Shown here piece by piece: positions 23,840-33,017 of a stretch of 37,575 nt of DNA (positions within the stretch are counted from its first letter, which is position 1; every line of letters starts with the position of its first letter). The translations under genes and the position numbers were made by a program. Source of the stretch: Solirubrobacterales bacterium (GTDB lineage Bacteria; Actinomycetota; Thermoleophilia; Solirubrobacterales; Solirubrobacteraceae). Location: the NCBI GenBank assembly GCA_019244745.1, contig JAFASF010000053.1:1-37575 (forward strand), given 5' to 3'. The notes beneath the pieces are model-generated. The model was not told the origin of the DNA, did not search any database, and saw only the letters and a list, made by a program, of their open reading frames with translations.

Positions 23840-24747
23840 CGTCCCGCGGTCCTCTCTCGATCTCTCTGGTGGTCGTCAACAGGGACGATCCAGGCATCGC
23901 CGACACGCTTGCCGCGCTCAGCCGCCTTCCGCCTGAACCCGGCTGGACGGTGGAAACGATCGTGGTGGACGCCTCGGACGGTCGTCACGACGACATGCGC
24001 CGGGTCTTTTCGCAGGTCCGGTGGATCCCTTTCGAACACAATCCATCTAAGCCGACGATCCCCGAGCAGCGCAACCGCGGCGTGGCGGCGAGCGATAGCG
24101 ATGTCGTCGTGTTCATCGATGCCAGCTGCGTCCCCGATCCCGGATGGCTTCGCGCGCTCATCCATCCGTTGGCCGTCGAGGGAGAGATGCTCGCCGCCGG
24201 ATCGCATCGGTCGGCCGGGAAGCGAAGCATTCGGGAGGAGTTCAGCCACTTCGTCGGCAACCGCAGCTATCTACATGAAGCATCGACGCTCAATCTCGCG
24301 GTGGTGCGGGCAGTTTTTGAGCGGGTTGGTGGCTTCGACGAGGACTTTCACTATGGCTCAGACATCGACTTCACCTGGCGAGCAGTCCATGCGGGATGCC
24401 GCATCAAGTACGTACCCGACGCGGTCGTGGCTCACGATTGGGGATCCGCGTGGTCCGAGCTCCGGCGCTCGTTTGTATACGGTCAGGCGCGTTACAGGCT
24501 GTACACCAAGCATCCGTCACGCATGCGCCGGGCGTGGCGGGACGATCCTGAGGCGATCTGCTACCCGCTGTTTCTCCTGATCGCGCCGTTGGCGGTGACC
24601 AGTCCGTGGATCGTGGCACTCCTCGCCATACCGTTCTTCAAGAACCTGCGCCACCGGCCATTGCTGACTGTCATCGATCACCTCGCGTACGGTGCAGGCA
24701 TCCTTACCGCAGCGGGTGCAGGAATCGTGACCAAAGCCACGCGATAG
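23830..24747 (+). CDS. GT2 glycosyltransferase with C-terminal membrane helices
   Basis: A 305-residue protein starting at a GTG that overlaps the broken methyltransferase by 10 bp. The GT-A core reads ISLVVVNRDDPGI, ETIVVDASDG and QRNRGVAASDSDVVVFIDASC, with DAS at 97-99 in place of the DxD, then GGFDEDFHYGSDIDFTWRA with the ED-like catalytic region. Two hydrophobic stretches close the protein (about 247-268 and 280-300), suggesting membrane attachment. This resembles rhamnosyl-type and mycofactocin-type GT2 enzymes, but the sugar cannot be assigned. It ends the first half of the locus; a decayed segment follows. Confidence 0.75.
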   Translation: MSLASRGPLSISLVVVNRDDPGIADTLAALSRLPPEPGWTVETIVVDASDGRHDDMRRVFSQVRWIPFEHNPSKPTIPEQRNRGVAASDSDVVVFIDASCVPDPGWLRALIHPLAVEGEMLAAGSHRSAGKRSIREEFSHFVGNRSYLHEASTLNLAVVRAVFERVGGFDEDFHYGSDIDFTWRAVHAGCRIKYVPDAVVAHDWGSAWSELRRSFVYGQARYRLYTKHPSRMRRAWRDDPEAICYPLFLLIAPLAVTSPWIVALLAIPFFKNLRHRPLLTVIDHLAYGAGILTAAGAGIVTKATR

Positions 24748-24754
24748 CACAAGG

Positions 24755-25470
24755 TTACCTTCTTGAGCAGGTCACGGTAAGGTACGCGGCGTGTCTCGGA
24801 GCCCTGTCGGCGATGCGTTGTGCCAGTGTGGTCGGGAGGGGGTAATACCCGATCCCCCGAATCCGTTCGACGGCGAACCCGTGATACTCGAGCATTTCTC
24901 GCAGCGCGCGTGGCGAGAAGATCCGCAGGTGCGTCCATGAGCTGTAACTCCCGGCGTCCCCGGGAAACAGGCCAAAGAGCTTTCCGAGGGCAGAGTTCGA
25001 GCTAACGTCGGCAGGGAACGGTTGCGCTCCCAGTATCAGGGCCAGGATGTTGTGCCAACTAGCGAGATTGTTGGTCGAGATCACTGCGAGCCCTCCAGGT
25101 TTCAGCACGCGGTGTAACTGGCGAACGAACTGATCGGTGTCGTACAGGTGCTCGATCACCTGATTGGCTACTGCGACGTCGACCAGCACGATCGGGAATT
25201 TCCAGTGGTGCGTTAAGGTCGCGGCTGGGAATCTCAATCCCCCGGGCCGCTGCCACCTCGGCGAGCCCGTCCTGGATCTCGATCCCGATGATCCGACTGG
25301 CCGCCAAGCGCTCGGCGAACCGCGTGGTCTGCGTGCCGTCGGCGCATCCGCAGTCGAGCCAGAGTGCCTCCGAGACCAGCGGGAAGGCTCTCGATGATGC
25401 TGCGTCGGCAGCCCTCGACGCTGTCGAGATACAGGCGCATCAACGGCTCTGTTCTGGGCCTGTCTGCCAT
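24755..25470 (-). pseudogene. frameshifted SAM-dependent methyltransferase
   Basis: One methyltransferase is split over three minus-strand frames. From the ATG at 25470 the first frame gives PLMRLYLDSVEGCRRSIIES. The second carries motif I, LWLDCGCADGTQTTRF, then RIIGIEIQDGLAEVAAARG. The third gives VDVAVANQVIEHLYDTDQ, RVLKPGGLAVIS and the C-terminal half to 24755. Frame changes lie near 25390-25400 (one base extra) and near 25180-25190. The longest piece (25237 to 24755) lacks the SAM-binding loop and should be inactive. Sequence between the breaks is well conserved, so decay is recent or the breaks are sequencing errors. It runs opposite to its neighbours. Confidence 0.7.
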
Positions 25471-25538
25471 GCCGGCAAGCGCCTGTGAGTTATCGAACCG
25501 TCGCGCAGCTCGGATGGTTCGCCGTCAGGGCCACGGCT

Positions 25539-25836
25539 TTACCAAATCGGACCAACGAGCGAGGCGGTGCTGTACGTGAGCACGCAATCGAACTGTCGGC
25601 GCACTAGGTGCTCAAACCGGGTAAAGGACATGGACGCCGTTCGCCGTTTAGACACAGACGGCCTTGGAGTCCGCAGCAGTCGCGGCGGATCCTGCGGGCT
25701 TCAAGACTGACGCCAGGACGGTGGCGCTCGCCACGAGCGCATGCAGGAGCGACAGCGTCACCGACACAAGGAGCGCGTATGCTCCGACCGCCCGTTGGCG
25801 GCGGGTTGTCGTGAGCCGCCAAACGAGATCTAGTGC
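25539..25836 (-). pseudogene. possible remnant of a secreted protein gene
   Basis: This 374-bp gap between the broken methyltransferase and the next glycosyltransferase has no intact gene. On the minus strand a frame without a start codon reads a signal-peptide-like AVGAYALLVSVTLSLLHAL and ALVASATVLASVL to a TAA at 25648-25650. An overlapping frame then reads TRFEHLVRRQFDCVLTYSTA to a TAA at 25539-25541. A hydrophobic leader followed by FERLVGR-like text would fit a decayed secreted glycosidase-type protein, but I could not confirm a family. It may be chance. Confidence 0.25.
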
Positions 25837-25844
25837 TGGGGTCC

Positions 25845-26810
25845 ATGCCAGTCCAACCTCAACCGACCATGTCGTTCGTCGTGATCGCCCACAACGAGGC
25901 TGCCGGAATCGAGCAGGCCCTGCATTCGATCCTGGCGCAGGAAGGGGTCGATGACCGCGAGGTGATCGTGGTCGATGACGGATCGAGCGATGGTACAGCG
26001 GAGCTCGTGGCCGCGGCCGCAGCGCGATGCCCGCGCGTGCGGCTCGTCCGGCTTGAGCGCAACAGGGGCCGGGGATTCGCGAGAGACGTGGGTATCAGGC
26101 TTGCCCGGGGGCAGGTGATAGCGACGATCGACGCGGATGTGATCCTGCCACCGGATTGGTCTTCGCAGTGCCTGGGCGCGCTCGCCGTAGCGGACGCCGT
26201 CGGCGGAACCGCTGTCCCCGATGGCGACGTCGCCTACATCTGTGCCCGATTCGGGCTGAAGGCTCGAATCGTGCCCCACACCACAAACGCGACCGGCAGC
26301 AACGCCGCCTATCGCCGCGAGCTGTTCGAACGAATCGCTTTCGACCGCGCGCTGCGTGACGGCGAGGACGTAGCCTTCAATCACGCCCTGCGCGCGATCG
26401 GGGCTCACGTGCAGACGATTCCCGGGTTGGTCGCCGAACATCGGGAGAGCAAGGGCTTCGCCGAGACGCTGGCATGGCTGTTTCAGAGTGGCCGCGGCGC
26501 GAGTCGTCAGCTCTACCGTTATCGCGAGCTGCGCCGGCCCGATCTCGCGTTCGCTGGATGGCTGCTCTCCGGTGCCGGCGCTGCGGTCTGGCTTTACCGC
26601 GGCCACCGAGCAGCCGGGTGCGTGCCAGTCGTTTACCTCGGCACGGCTGCCGCTGCGCATGTCTTGAGTGCGTTTGTGTGGGACCGACGCGATGGCCACC
26701 GTCTCCTGGCTGCGATGGTGGTCGACATGGCGTTGCTCAGTGCCTACTTTGCTGGGCGGCTGGCGGGGATCCCGCGGGCGACGCGGGCGCCGAGGGAGCC
26801 GCGGCCATGA
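25845..26810 (+). CDS. GT2 glycosyltransferase with C-terminal membrane helices
   Basis: A 321-residue GT-A glycosyltransferase. It shows SFVVIAHNEAAGIEQAL (10-26), VVDDGSSDGT (42-51), RNRGRGFARD, and DAD at 96-98 in ATIDADVI; RDGEDVAFNHAL carries the ED motif of the catalytic base. Two C-terminal hydrophobic segments (about 243-258 and 260-305) suggest membrane anchoring. GTG at 25833 and ATG at 25869 are alternative starts; the ATG at 25845 has GGGG just upstream and is preferred weakly. The stop overlaps the deacetylase ATG, so it heads a coupled three-gene set. Confidence 0.78.
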   Translation: MPVQPQPTMSFVVIAHNEAAGIEQALHSILAQEGVDDREVIVVDDGSSDGTAELVAAAAARCPRVRLVRLERNRGRGFARDVGIRLARGQVIATIDADVILPPDWSSQCLGALAVADAVGGTAVPDGDVAYICARFGLKARIVPHTTNATGSNAAYRRELFERIAFDRALRDGEDVAFNHALRAIGAHVQTIPGLVAEHRESKGFAETLAWLFQSGRGASRQLYRYRELRRPDLAFAGWLLSGAGAAVWLYRGHRAAGCVPVVYLGTAAAAHVLSAFVWDRRDGHRLLAAMVVDMALLSAYFAGRLAGIPRATRAPREPRP

Positions 26811-27826
26811 CGTCGCCTGGCCGTCCCGGGCGATCCGTCGAGTCCCCGGCGCTGCCGTGCCCGCCAGGCGCCCGGAGCCTGCTGGTCTGCATTGACTACG
26901 AGGGGCGCTGGGGGATGCCGTTCGGAGCTCCATATGACCTCGAGGCGAGCACCGAGCGAATTCTGGCGGCGCTAGCGCGGCACGGGGTGGCCGCCACCTT
27001 CTTCATGGTCGGCGAGCTCGCGACCGAGCACCCCGAGCTGACGCGCGCGATCTCTTCTGCCGGCCACGAAATCGCACTACACGGCTGGCGCCACGAGCGC
27101 CTGGACCGGCTGAGCACCCGAGAGCTGGTCAGTTTCGGGGAGCGGCTCGCGTACGCCACCGCCGCCATCGAGACGATCACCGGCACCCGGCCGGCGGGCT
27201 TTCGGGCGCCTTATCTGCTGGCCCCGCGGTTCTTCGACGCCGAGCTGTATGCGCTCTTGGCCGGACACGGCTTTCGGTGGGCGAGCAATCAGGAGATTCG
27301 ACACGTGGTCGAACTCTTCCGGCCCGACCGCCTTCGGACTGGACGCCCGTGGCAGTACCTCCGCTCTCATCCTGGACTGATGCGAGGGGCCGGGGCGCGA
27401 GCGCTGCTGCTCGCGCTGAACGCGAACATTCACGGACCGACCAGTTTGCGGCGGGAGGGAGCCAAAGCGCGCTGGCTTCTGAGCGGCTACCCGCCGTTCT
27501 ACCGTGATGCACTGCTCGAGATACCGCTCTACAGTCCGCTCGATTGCGACTTGCTGAAATTCCCGGCGCCATCGGCGTCGAGTCCCGAGCCGCTCCTCGA
27601 CTTCGCCCGGTTTGCGCTCGAATCGTGCCTCACCTGCGCCCGCGACCTGTCGATGCTGACGTTCCATGACTGGATCATCGCCGGTGCGAACCGGCTGGAC
27701 CTGCTCGACGAAGTCCTGTCGTTCGTCTCGCAGGTCAAGCTCCAGCCGGTGACCGTGGAAATGTGGTGGTCGCGCCTTGCGCAGCGCCGACAACAAACAC
27801 CTGGCCAGGTCGATCTGAACCGATGA
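26807..27826 (+). CDS. polysaccharide deacetylase (NodB/CE4 type)
   Basis: A 339-residue CE4-like deacetylase without a signal peptide, so probably cytoplasmic. The first motif is CIDYEGRWG with D30 and E32 where many enzymes have Asp-Asp; this Asp-x-Glu form is known in a divergent branch. The metal motif is H92 and H96 in LHGWRH, and GFRAPYLLA (about 134) is motif 3. It would remove N- or O-acetyl groups from a sugar, here perhaps a lipid-linked intermediate before export. The ATG overlaps the preceding stop and the stop overlaps the next ATG, so it is made together with two GT2 enzymes. The substrate is inferred from context only. Confidence 0.8.
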   Translation: MTSPGRPGRSVESPALPCPPGARSLLVCIDYEGRWGMPFGAPYDLEASTERILAALARHGVAATFFMVGELATEHPELTRAISSAGHEIALHGWRHERLDRLSTRELVSFGERLAYATAAIETITGTRPAGFRAPYLLAPRFFDAELYALLAGHGFRWASNQEIRHVVELFRPDRLRTGRPWQYLRSHPGLMRGAGARALLLALNANIHGPTSLRREGAKARWLLSGYPPFYRDALLEIPLYSPLDCDLLKFPAPSASSPEPLLDFARFALESCLTCARDLSMLTFHDWIIAGANRLDLLDEVLSFVSQVKLQPVTVEMWWSRLAQRRQQTPGQVDLNR

Positions 27827-28866
27827 CGGGGCTGACTCACCCAGAGGTGAGTGTTGTGGTGTGCACCCGCAACGGGGAGCCTACGCTTACTGCCACGCTC
27901 TTGGGACTGCGACGTCAGTCGCTCGATTCCGCGCGCTACGAAGTGATCGTGGTCGACGACGGCTCGACCGATCGGACGACCGAGGTGGCGGAGTCCCACG
28001 GCGCGAGGGTCGTGGAGCCAGGTCCGCCCGGAGGCCTCGCGGCGGCGAGAAATGCGGGGGTGAGCGCGTCGAGAGGGGACGTGATCGCGTTCACCGACGA
28101 TGATTGCGAGCCCGAGGAGAGCTGGCTCGAGACACTCCTGGCTTGCTTCACGGACGCCCGCATAGACGGCGTTGGCGGTCGGGTCGTGCCGGCCTGCTCG
28201 ACCGGGTTCTTGCTGCGCTACCTGCAAGCACGCAACCCGTTGTCTCCGCTGCCAGCCGAATTGCTCCGCTCTACCCGCCTCAAATACCGGCTGAGGCTGT
28301 ACCTGCGCAGTGTCCTGCAATCTCGTCCTGGGCTCCGCGCGGGCGCTGCGCTGTATTCCCCGGTCGGAGCCAACATGGCGCTGCGCAAGGACGTAGTTCT
28401 CGGGCTCGGCGGGTTCGATCCAGCGTTCAGGTTCGGGTTCGAGGAAGAGGACCTGTGTCGTCGCGGCCACCGCCGAGCTGAGGGGCTGCGCATCCGGTAC
28501 GAGCCCGGGGCGGTGGTGGTTCACAGCTTCGATAGGCACTGGAAGGATTCCCTGAGGCGAGCCTGGTCATACGGACGAGGGCACGGACTGGCGACGGCCA
28601 AGGACGTCGACCTCAGGCCGATCGTCTACCCGTTCCCGGTCATGAGCGTGGTCGCGTTCATCCTGGCGCTTGTCGGTCGACGGGGAACCCCGCTTATCTT
28701 CGTCCTGCTGGCGCCGCTGGCCGTATATGCCCGCTGGCCAGCGAGGGCCTGGGGGACACGATCGCCCGAGCCGCTGGCGTATCCGTATCTGCAGCTGGCC
28801 GAGGAGGTGTGGACGATGCTCGGTGAGCTGCAGGGCTGGCGCGCCGGTTACTTCTCAGACCAGTGA
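27823..28866 (+). CDS. GT2 glycosyltransferase
   Basis: A 347-residue GT-A glycosyltransferase with SVVVCTRNGEPTL, VIVVDDGSTDRT (41-52), GGLAAARNAG and DDDC at 92-95 (metal binding), then GGFDPAFRFGFEEEDLCRR, with the EED region that holds the catalytic base. A hydrophobic C-terminal stretch around residues 282-306 suggests a membrane link. The ATG overlaps the deacetylase stop (ATGA). Its 3' end overlaps the convergent GT4 gene by 12 bp, and it ends the plus-strand run. Confidence 0.8.
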   Translation: MTGLTHPEVSVVVCTRNGEPTLTATLLGLRRQSLDSARYEVIVVDDGSTDRTTEVAESHGARVVEPGPPGGLAAARNAGVSASRGDVIAFTDDDCEPEESWLETLLACFTDARIDGVGGRVVPACSTGFLLRYLQARNPLSPLPAELLRSTRLKYRLRLYLRSVLQSRPGLRAGAALYSPVGANMALRKDVVLGLGGFDPAFRFGFEEEDLCRRGHRRAEGLRIRYEPGAVVVHSFDRHWKDSLRRAWSYGRGHGLATAKDVDLRPIVYPFPVMSVVAFILALVGRRGTPLIFVLLAPLAVYARWPARAWGTRSPEPLAYPYLQLAEEVWTMLGELQGWRAGYFSDQ

Positions 28867-29784
28867 CCGCCAGACAGCGGCGACGCGGGCGGCCATGCGG
28901 TCCGTCGAGTACTCCGCGGCGCGTGAGCGACCCTCGATCCGCGGATCGGCCGCCGCCAGGTGTGGAGCGAGCGCCCGACCCCACGCCTCGAGGTCGAACG
29001 GCCCGCAGTAGGCGCCGACGACGCCCCGAAGCGCGGCTGGGGCGATGCCGACTGGGGTGGCCAGCACCGGGACGTCGCATGCCAGCGCCTCGAGCACCGC
29101 GAGCCCGAATCCTTCGCGCTCGGAGGGCACGAGCACGGCGTTGGCGGCGTTGACCCACAGGGGCACTCGCTCCGGCTCGACCTCGCCCAGCGCCAGCAGC
29201 GTCACGCCAGACGCGAGCGCGAGCGCACGGTCATGGCGCTTCTCGGGCCGCCGCGGATCGGCCGGGAACAGAAGATAGGGCCCCGCCGGATCGAGGCCCA
29301 GGGCCGCTCGCGCATCGGGCCGCGGGATCGGTTTGAAGCGATCGGCGTCGACCCCGATCGGAAGCACGGCACTCCTGCCCCGGCGCACTGCCCAGCGGGG
29401 CAGTGCGCCGGCGAGCGGCTCGGACACGGTGGCCACGAGCTCGAGAAACGGAAGGGCCGCGAGGGTGATGGCGCGCGAGCGGGGGTGCGCGAGATCGGTG
29501 CCGTGGAGCGTGACGGCGCGAGCGCGCGCCGGCGCGGCGAACGCCGGCCACGCGGTCAGGCCGAAGTGCGCGTGAACCACGTCGAAGCGGCCGCCGTGGC
29601 CGTAGCGGCGCCGGAGCTCGCGGGCGGCGCTCGCGTACGCGCCGGGGCCGGCCGGCGCGAACTCGAACAACTCGACCTCGAGGTCGCCGCGGCGCTGCAG
29701 GGCGCGTACCTGGTCGCGGACGAAGCTCCCTCGCACGGGCCGCTCCCGCGAGGGACGCATGTTGCTCACGACCAGGGCGCGCAC
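28855..29784 (-). CDS. GT4 glycosyltransferase
   Basis: A 309-residue GT-B glycosyltransferase starting at GTG. The N-terminal domain has VVHAHFGLTAWPAF and VTLHGTDLAHPRS; the C-terminal domain has LLFPADPRRPEKRHDRAL and SEREGFGLAVLEAL with the EX7E pair. It is cytoplasmic or peripheral. It is the right-hand border of the polysaccharide locus, on the opposite strand to its neighbours, and divergent from murI with 55 bp between starts. TAGGCT at 29794-29799 is 9 bases before the GTG and may be its -10. The sugar is unknown. Confidence 0.8.
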   Translation of the reverse strand: MRALVVSNMRPSRERPVRGSFVRDQVRALQRRGDLEVELFEFAPAGPGAYASAARELRRRYGHGGRFDVVHAHFGLTAWPAFAAPARARAVTLHGTDLAHPRSRAITLAALPFLELVATVSEPLAGALPRWAVRRGRSAVLPIGVDADRFKPIPRPDARAALGLDPAGPYLLFPADPRRPEKRHDRALALASGVTLLALGEVEPERVPLWVNAANAVLVPSEREGFGLAVLEALACDVPVLATPVGIAPAALRGVVGAYCGPFDLEAWGRALAPHLAAADPRIEGRSRAAEYSTDRMAARVAAVWRSLV

Positions 29785-29839
29785 GGCGTTGCGAGCCTAC
29801 AGCGGGTGGGTGGGCCCCGATCTCTGCCACCATCTTGCG

Positions 29840-30679
29840 ATGGCCACTTCGTCCGGCCACCCCGTCGGAGTGTTCGACTCCGGCGTCGGCGGTCTCACCG
29901 TCCTGCACGAGCTGCTGGTCTCGCTGCCGTCCGAGGATTACCTGTACCTGGGAGACAACGCCCGGCTTCCTTATGGCAACCGCACGCCCGAGGAGGTGCA
30001 GCGGTTCGCGATCGAGGACACCGATGAGCTTCTCGACGCGAGCGCGAAGCTCATCGTCGTCGCTTGTAACACGGCGAGCTCCGTGGCGATCGGAGCGATC
30101 GAGCGTCACCTGAAGCGGCTCGGGCGCGACCCTGACGTGATCGGAGCGGTGAGTGCGGCCACCCAGATGGCCGTCGCAGGGAGCCGCAACGGGCGCATCG
30201 GGCTGCTGGCGACGCCGGCGACGGTCGCGAGCGGCGCATACGAGCGCGCTGTCCTCGCCGCCGACCCCCACGTTCATCTGGAGAGCGTCGCCTGTGGCGA
30301 TCTGGCGCTCAGCATCGAGGGCGGGTTCCCGTTCGATCATCACGTCGTCGATGCCGTGCGCGAGTACTGCGCTCCGCTTCGCGCCGCGACGGTCGACACC
30401 GTGATCCTGGGCTGCACCCATTACCCCCTGGTCGCTCCGATGATCCAGCGGATGCTCGGACGGGGGGTGGCGCTCGTGACGTCGGGCGCCGGCATCGCTC
30501 GAAGCGTCGAGCGTGCGCTCGCCTCCCGCGGGCTGCTCAACCCCAGTGCCGGCGAGGGCAGCTATCGCTTCCGGTGCACTGGCGACGTCGAGTCGTTCAG
30601 GTCCGTGGGCACGCGGTTCCTGCAGATGCCGCTGGGCGAGGTCGTTCGTGCCGAGCTGGGGACCGAGGTCGCGGCGTGA
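29840..30679 (+). CDS. murI: glutamate racemase
   Basis: A 279-residue enzyme of the Asp/Glu racemase family that makes D-glutamate for peptidoglycan. It contains VFDSGVGGLTVL with D13/S14, LGDNARLPYGNRT, the two catalytic cysteines C76 (VACNTAS) and C192 (LGCTHYPL), and H194. The ATG at 29840 is chosen because the family starts a few residues before VGVFDSG. The stop overlaps the rph start by 4 bp (GTGA), and murI-rph-rdgB is a known actinobacterial gene order. Confidence 0.93.
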   Translation: MATSSGHPVGVFDSGVGGLTVLHELLVSLPSEDYLYLGDNARLPYGNRTPEEVQRFAIEDTDELLDASAKLIVVACNTASSVAIGAIERHLKRLGRDPDVIGAVSAATQMAVAGSRNGRIGLLATPATVASGAYERAVLAADPHVHLESVACGDLALSIEGGFPFDHHVVDAVREYCAPLRAATVDTVILGCTHYPLVAPMIQRMLGRGVALVTSGAGIARSVERALASRGLLNPSAGEGSYRFRCTGDVESFRSVGTRFLQMPLGEVVRAELGTEVAA

Positions 30680-31410
30680 GGCCCGAGCCGCGAAGCTACG
30701 GTCGAGCTCCCGACGCATTGCGTCCGACGGAGATCGAGCCGGGGTTCGTTCGCACCGCAACGGGTTCGGCGCTGATCTCGGTGGGCGAGACGCGGGTGAT
30801 CTGCACGGCATCGGTACAGGAGGGCGTCCCCCGGTGGCTGATCGGCTCGGGCCGGGGCTGGGTCACCGCCGAGTACGGGATGCTCCCCGCCTCGACCGGG
30901 GAGCGCAAGCAGCGCGACATCACGAGGGGAAAGGCGGACGGGCGAACGATCGAGATCCAGCGGCTGATCGGCCGTTCGTTGCGCGGCGTGATCGACTTCG
31001 AGGCGCTCGGCGAGCGCACGGTGTACGTGGACTGCGATGTTCTCCAGGCCGACGGCGGAACCAGATGCGCCTCGATCACCGGTGGCCTCGTGGCCCTGCG
31101 GCTCGCGTTCGCCCGGTTGTCCACGGACGGGCTGCTCGAGCGCTCACCGCTGACCGGCACGGTGGCGGCCGTCTCCTGCGGAATCGTGCACGGCGTCCCG
31201 CTGCTCGACCTCGACTACAGCGAGGACTCCGTCGCCGAGGTCGACGCCAACGTGGTCATGACCGGTGAAGGCGGCCTGGTCGAAGTCCAGGCGACGGCCG
31301 AGCGCACTCCGCTGTCGCGCGCCCACCTCGACGATCTGCTCGTGCTCGCCGCCCAGGGCATCGAGGCGCTGCGGCTGCTGCAGGATGGGGCGGTGGCAGC
31401 CGCGGCGTGA
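30676..31410 (+). CDS. rph: ribonuclease PH
   Basis: A 244-residue phosphorolytic 3'-5' exoribonuclease that trims tRNA 3' ends. It begins with RPTEIEPGFVRTATGSALISVG, has TAEYGMLPASTGERKQRD (the phosphate-binding ERKQR region) and GRTIEIQRLIGRSLRGVID, and contains CDVLQADGGTR. The length is normal for the family. The GTG start overlaps the murI stop, so translation is coupled. A short gap with a ribosome site leads to rdgB. Confidence 0.93.
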   Translation: MRPEPRSYGRAPDALRPTEIEPGFVRTATGSALISVGETRVICTASVQEGVPRWLIGSGRGWVTAEYGMLPASTGERKQRDITRGKADGRTIEIQRLIGRSLRGVIDFEALGERTVYVDCDVLQADGGTRCASITGGLVALRLAFARLSTDGLLERSPLTGTVAAVSCGIVHGVPLLDLDYSEDSVAEVDANVVMTGEGGLVEVQATAERTPLSRAHLDDLLVLAAQGIEALRLLQDGAVAAAA

Positions 31411-31419
31411 GGTGAATCG

Positions 31420-32010
31420 GTGGTACGACCGACCGACCCCCTCGTGCTCGCCACCCGGAACCCTCACAAGGTGCGCGAGATGAGCCGGCTACTTGCATCG
31501 TGCGGGATCGCGGTCGACCCGCTGCCCGAGGGCGTGCAGCTGCCCCCCGAGGACGGCGCGACGTTCGCCGACAATGCCATGGTCAAGGCTCAGGTCGCGG
31601 CGGCAGCAACGGGCAGGATTGCGATCGCCGATGACTCGGGGATCGAAGCCGCCGCGCTCCGCGGAAGACCGGGCGTGCGCTCGGCGCGCTACGCCGGTGA
31701 CGGAGCGAGCGACGAGCAGAACCTGCAAAAGCTGATCTGCGAGGCGCCGGCGGGAACGGGGCTGCGCTACGTGTGCGCGCTGGCGTACGTCGATCCCCAG
31801 GCGGGCCTGGAGCACATCGTGTTCGGCGAGTGCCGGGGGCGGCGCGCCGACGCCCCGCGAGGGTTCCGCGGGTTCGGCTACGACCCGGTGTTTGTGCCCG
31901 ATGGCGAGGCGCAGAATCGGACCATGGCCGAGCTCACGGACGCAGAGAAGGACGCGATCAGCCACCGCGGTAACGCGGTGCGGGCGCTGTTGCGATGGCT
32001 GCGCCGCTAA
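31420..32010 (+). CDS. rdgB: non-canonical purine NTP pyrophosphatase (RdgB/HAM1)
   Basis: A 196-residue house-cleaning enzyme that hydrolyses dITP, XTP and similar nucleotides to monophosphates. It shows LVLATRNPHKVREM at the start, TFADNAMVKA, ADDSGIEAAALRGRPGVRSARYAG with the catalytic Asp region at 71-72, GFGYDPVF and SHRGNAVRALL near the end. GTG at 31420 is preceded by GAGGTGA at a good distance. The last 16 bp overlap the next gene in another frame. Confidence 0.92.
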   Translation: MVRPTDPLVLATRNPHKVREMSRLLASCGIAVDPLPEGVQLPPEDGATFADNAMVKAQVAAAATGRIAIADDSGIEAAALRGRPGVRSARYAGDGASDEQNLQKLICEAPAGTGLRYVCALAYVDPQAGLEHIVFGECRGRRADAPRGFRGFGYDPVFVPDGEAQNRTMAELTDAEKDAISHRGNAVRALLRWLRR

Positions 32011-32951
32011 GCAGCACGGTCGGTCGGCGTCCGCCGCAGGCAAAGACGCGCACGGCCGCGCTTTCGGTCCTCTCGAACTCGGGACTGATCCTGCTGAAGG
32101 TGATCGCGGGGACGATCACGGGGTCGGTCGCGGTGCTCACCGAAGCCGTGCACTCGAGCATCGACCTGGTCGCATCGATCGTCGCTTTCTTCTCGGTGCG
32201 CAAGGCCGAAGAGCCCGCCGACGAGAGCCACCGCTACGGGCACGAGAAGATCGAGAACCTGTCGGCCGCCATCGAGGGGATCTTGATCCTGGTCGGGTCC
32301 GCGGCGATCGCGTTCGAGGCGATCCGTCACCTCGTCAATCACGGCCAGGTGCGCGTGATCTGGCTGGGCATAGCGGTGGCCGGCCTCTCGATGGTGGTCA
32401 ACCTGCTCGTCTCGGCGCGGATCGCCCACCGCGCGCGAGCGACGGATTCGCCGGCGCTCGCCGGCGACGCAGCGCACCTGCGCACCGATGCGCTCACCTC
32501 GGCGGCCGTGCTCGTCGGGTTGTTGCTCGTCAAGATCACCGGAGCCCAGTGGCTTGACCCAGCAGTGGCGCTCGCGGTGGCCATGGCGATCGTGATCACC
32601 GGCGTCCGGCTGCTGTTCGGCTCCTCGCGGGTGCTCGTCGACGAGGCCCTGCCGGCCGACGAGGTTGCCGCTATCCGCGCGGCGGTCGAGGAGTTCGGGC
32701 CCCGCGGCGTCGTCGGCTACCACGAACTGCGCACGCGGCGCGCGGGCTCGCGGCGCTATGTCGACCTCCACGTTCAGTTCCAGGCCGGAACGTCGCTCGA
32801 GGATGCCCACCGGACCGCACACGAGTTGCAGGACAGAATCGCCTCGCGCCTGAAGGGGTCAGACGTCCTCATTCATCTGGAGCCGGAGGACCGCGTGCGC
32901 CCGGGGCACAAGCTGGGAGTGGAACGGGCGGGGGTCGACGGCCGCGGTTGA
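31995..32951 (+). CDS. cation diffusion facilitator (Zn/Fe/Mn efflux)
   Basis: A 318-residue CDF transporter. About six membrane helices lie between residues 25 and 210. The metal site is formed by H53 and D57 of EAVHSSID in helix 2 and by the HLRTD motif after GDAA in helix 5. The C-terminal cytoplasmic domain (about 215-300) ends LIHLEPED. Such proteins export divalent metals by proton exchange; the metal cannot be called with confidence. The ATG lies inside the rdgB end (16-bp overlap), so it belongs to the murI-rph-rdgB unit. The last 15 or so residues are polar. Confidence 0.88.
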   Translation: MAAPLSSTVGRRPPQAKTRTAALSVLSNSGLILLKVIAGTITGSVAVLTEAVHSSIDLVASIVAFFSVRKAEEPADESHRYGHEKIENLSAAIEGILILVGSAAIAFEAIRHLVNHGQVRVIWLGIAVAGLSMVVNLLVSARIAHRARATDSPALAGDAAHLRTDALTSAAVLVGLLLVKITGAQWLDPAVALAVAMAIVITGVRLLFGSSRVLVDEALPADEVAAIRAAVEEFGPRGVVGYHELRTRRAGSRRYVDLHVQFQAGTSLEDAHRTAHELQDRIASRLKGSDVLIHLEPEDRVRPGHKLGVERAGVDGRG

Positions 32952-33017
32952 ACGCCGCTCGACCTCAGAGGAAGCAGTCCCGCGTCCGGACGATCAATCG
33001 TTCCTCAACGGGACCCC

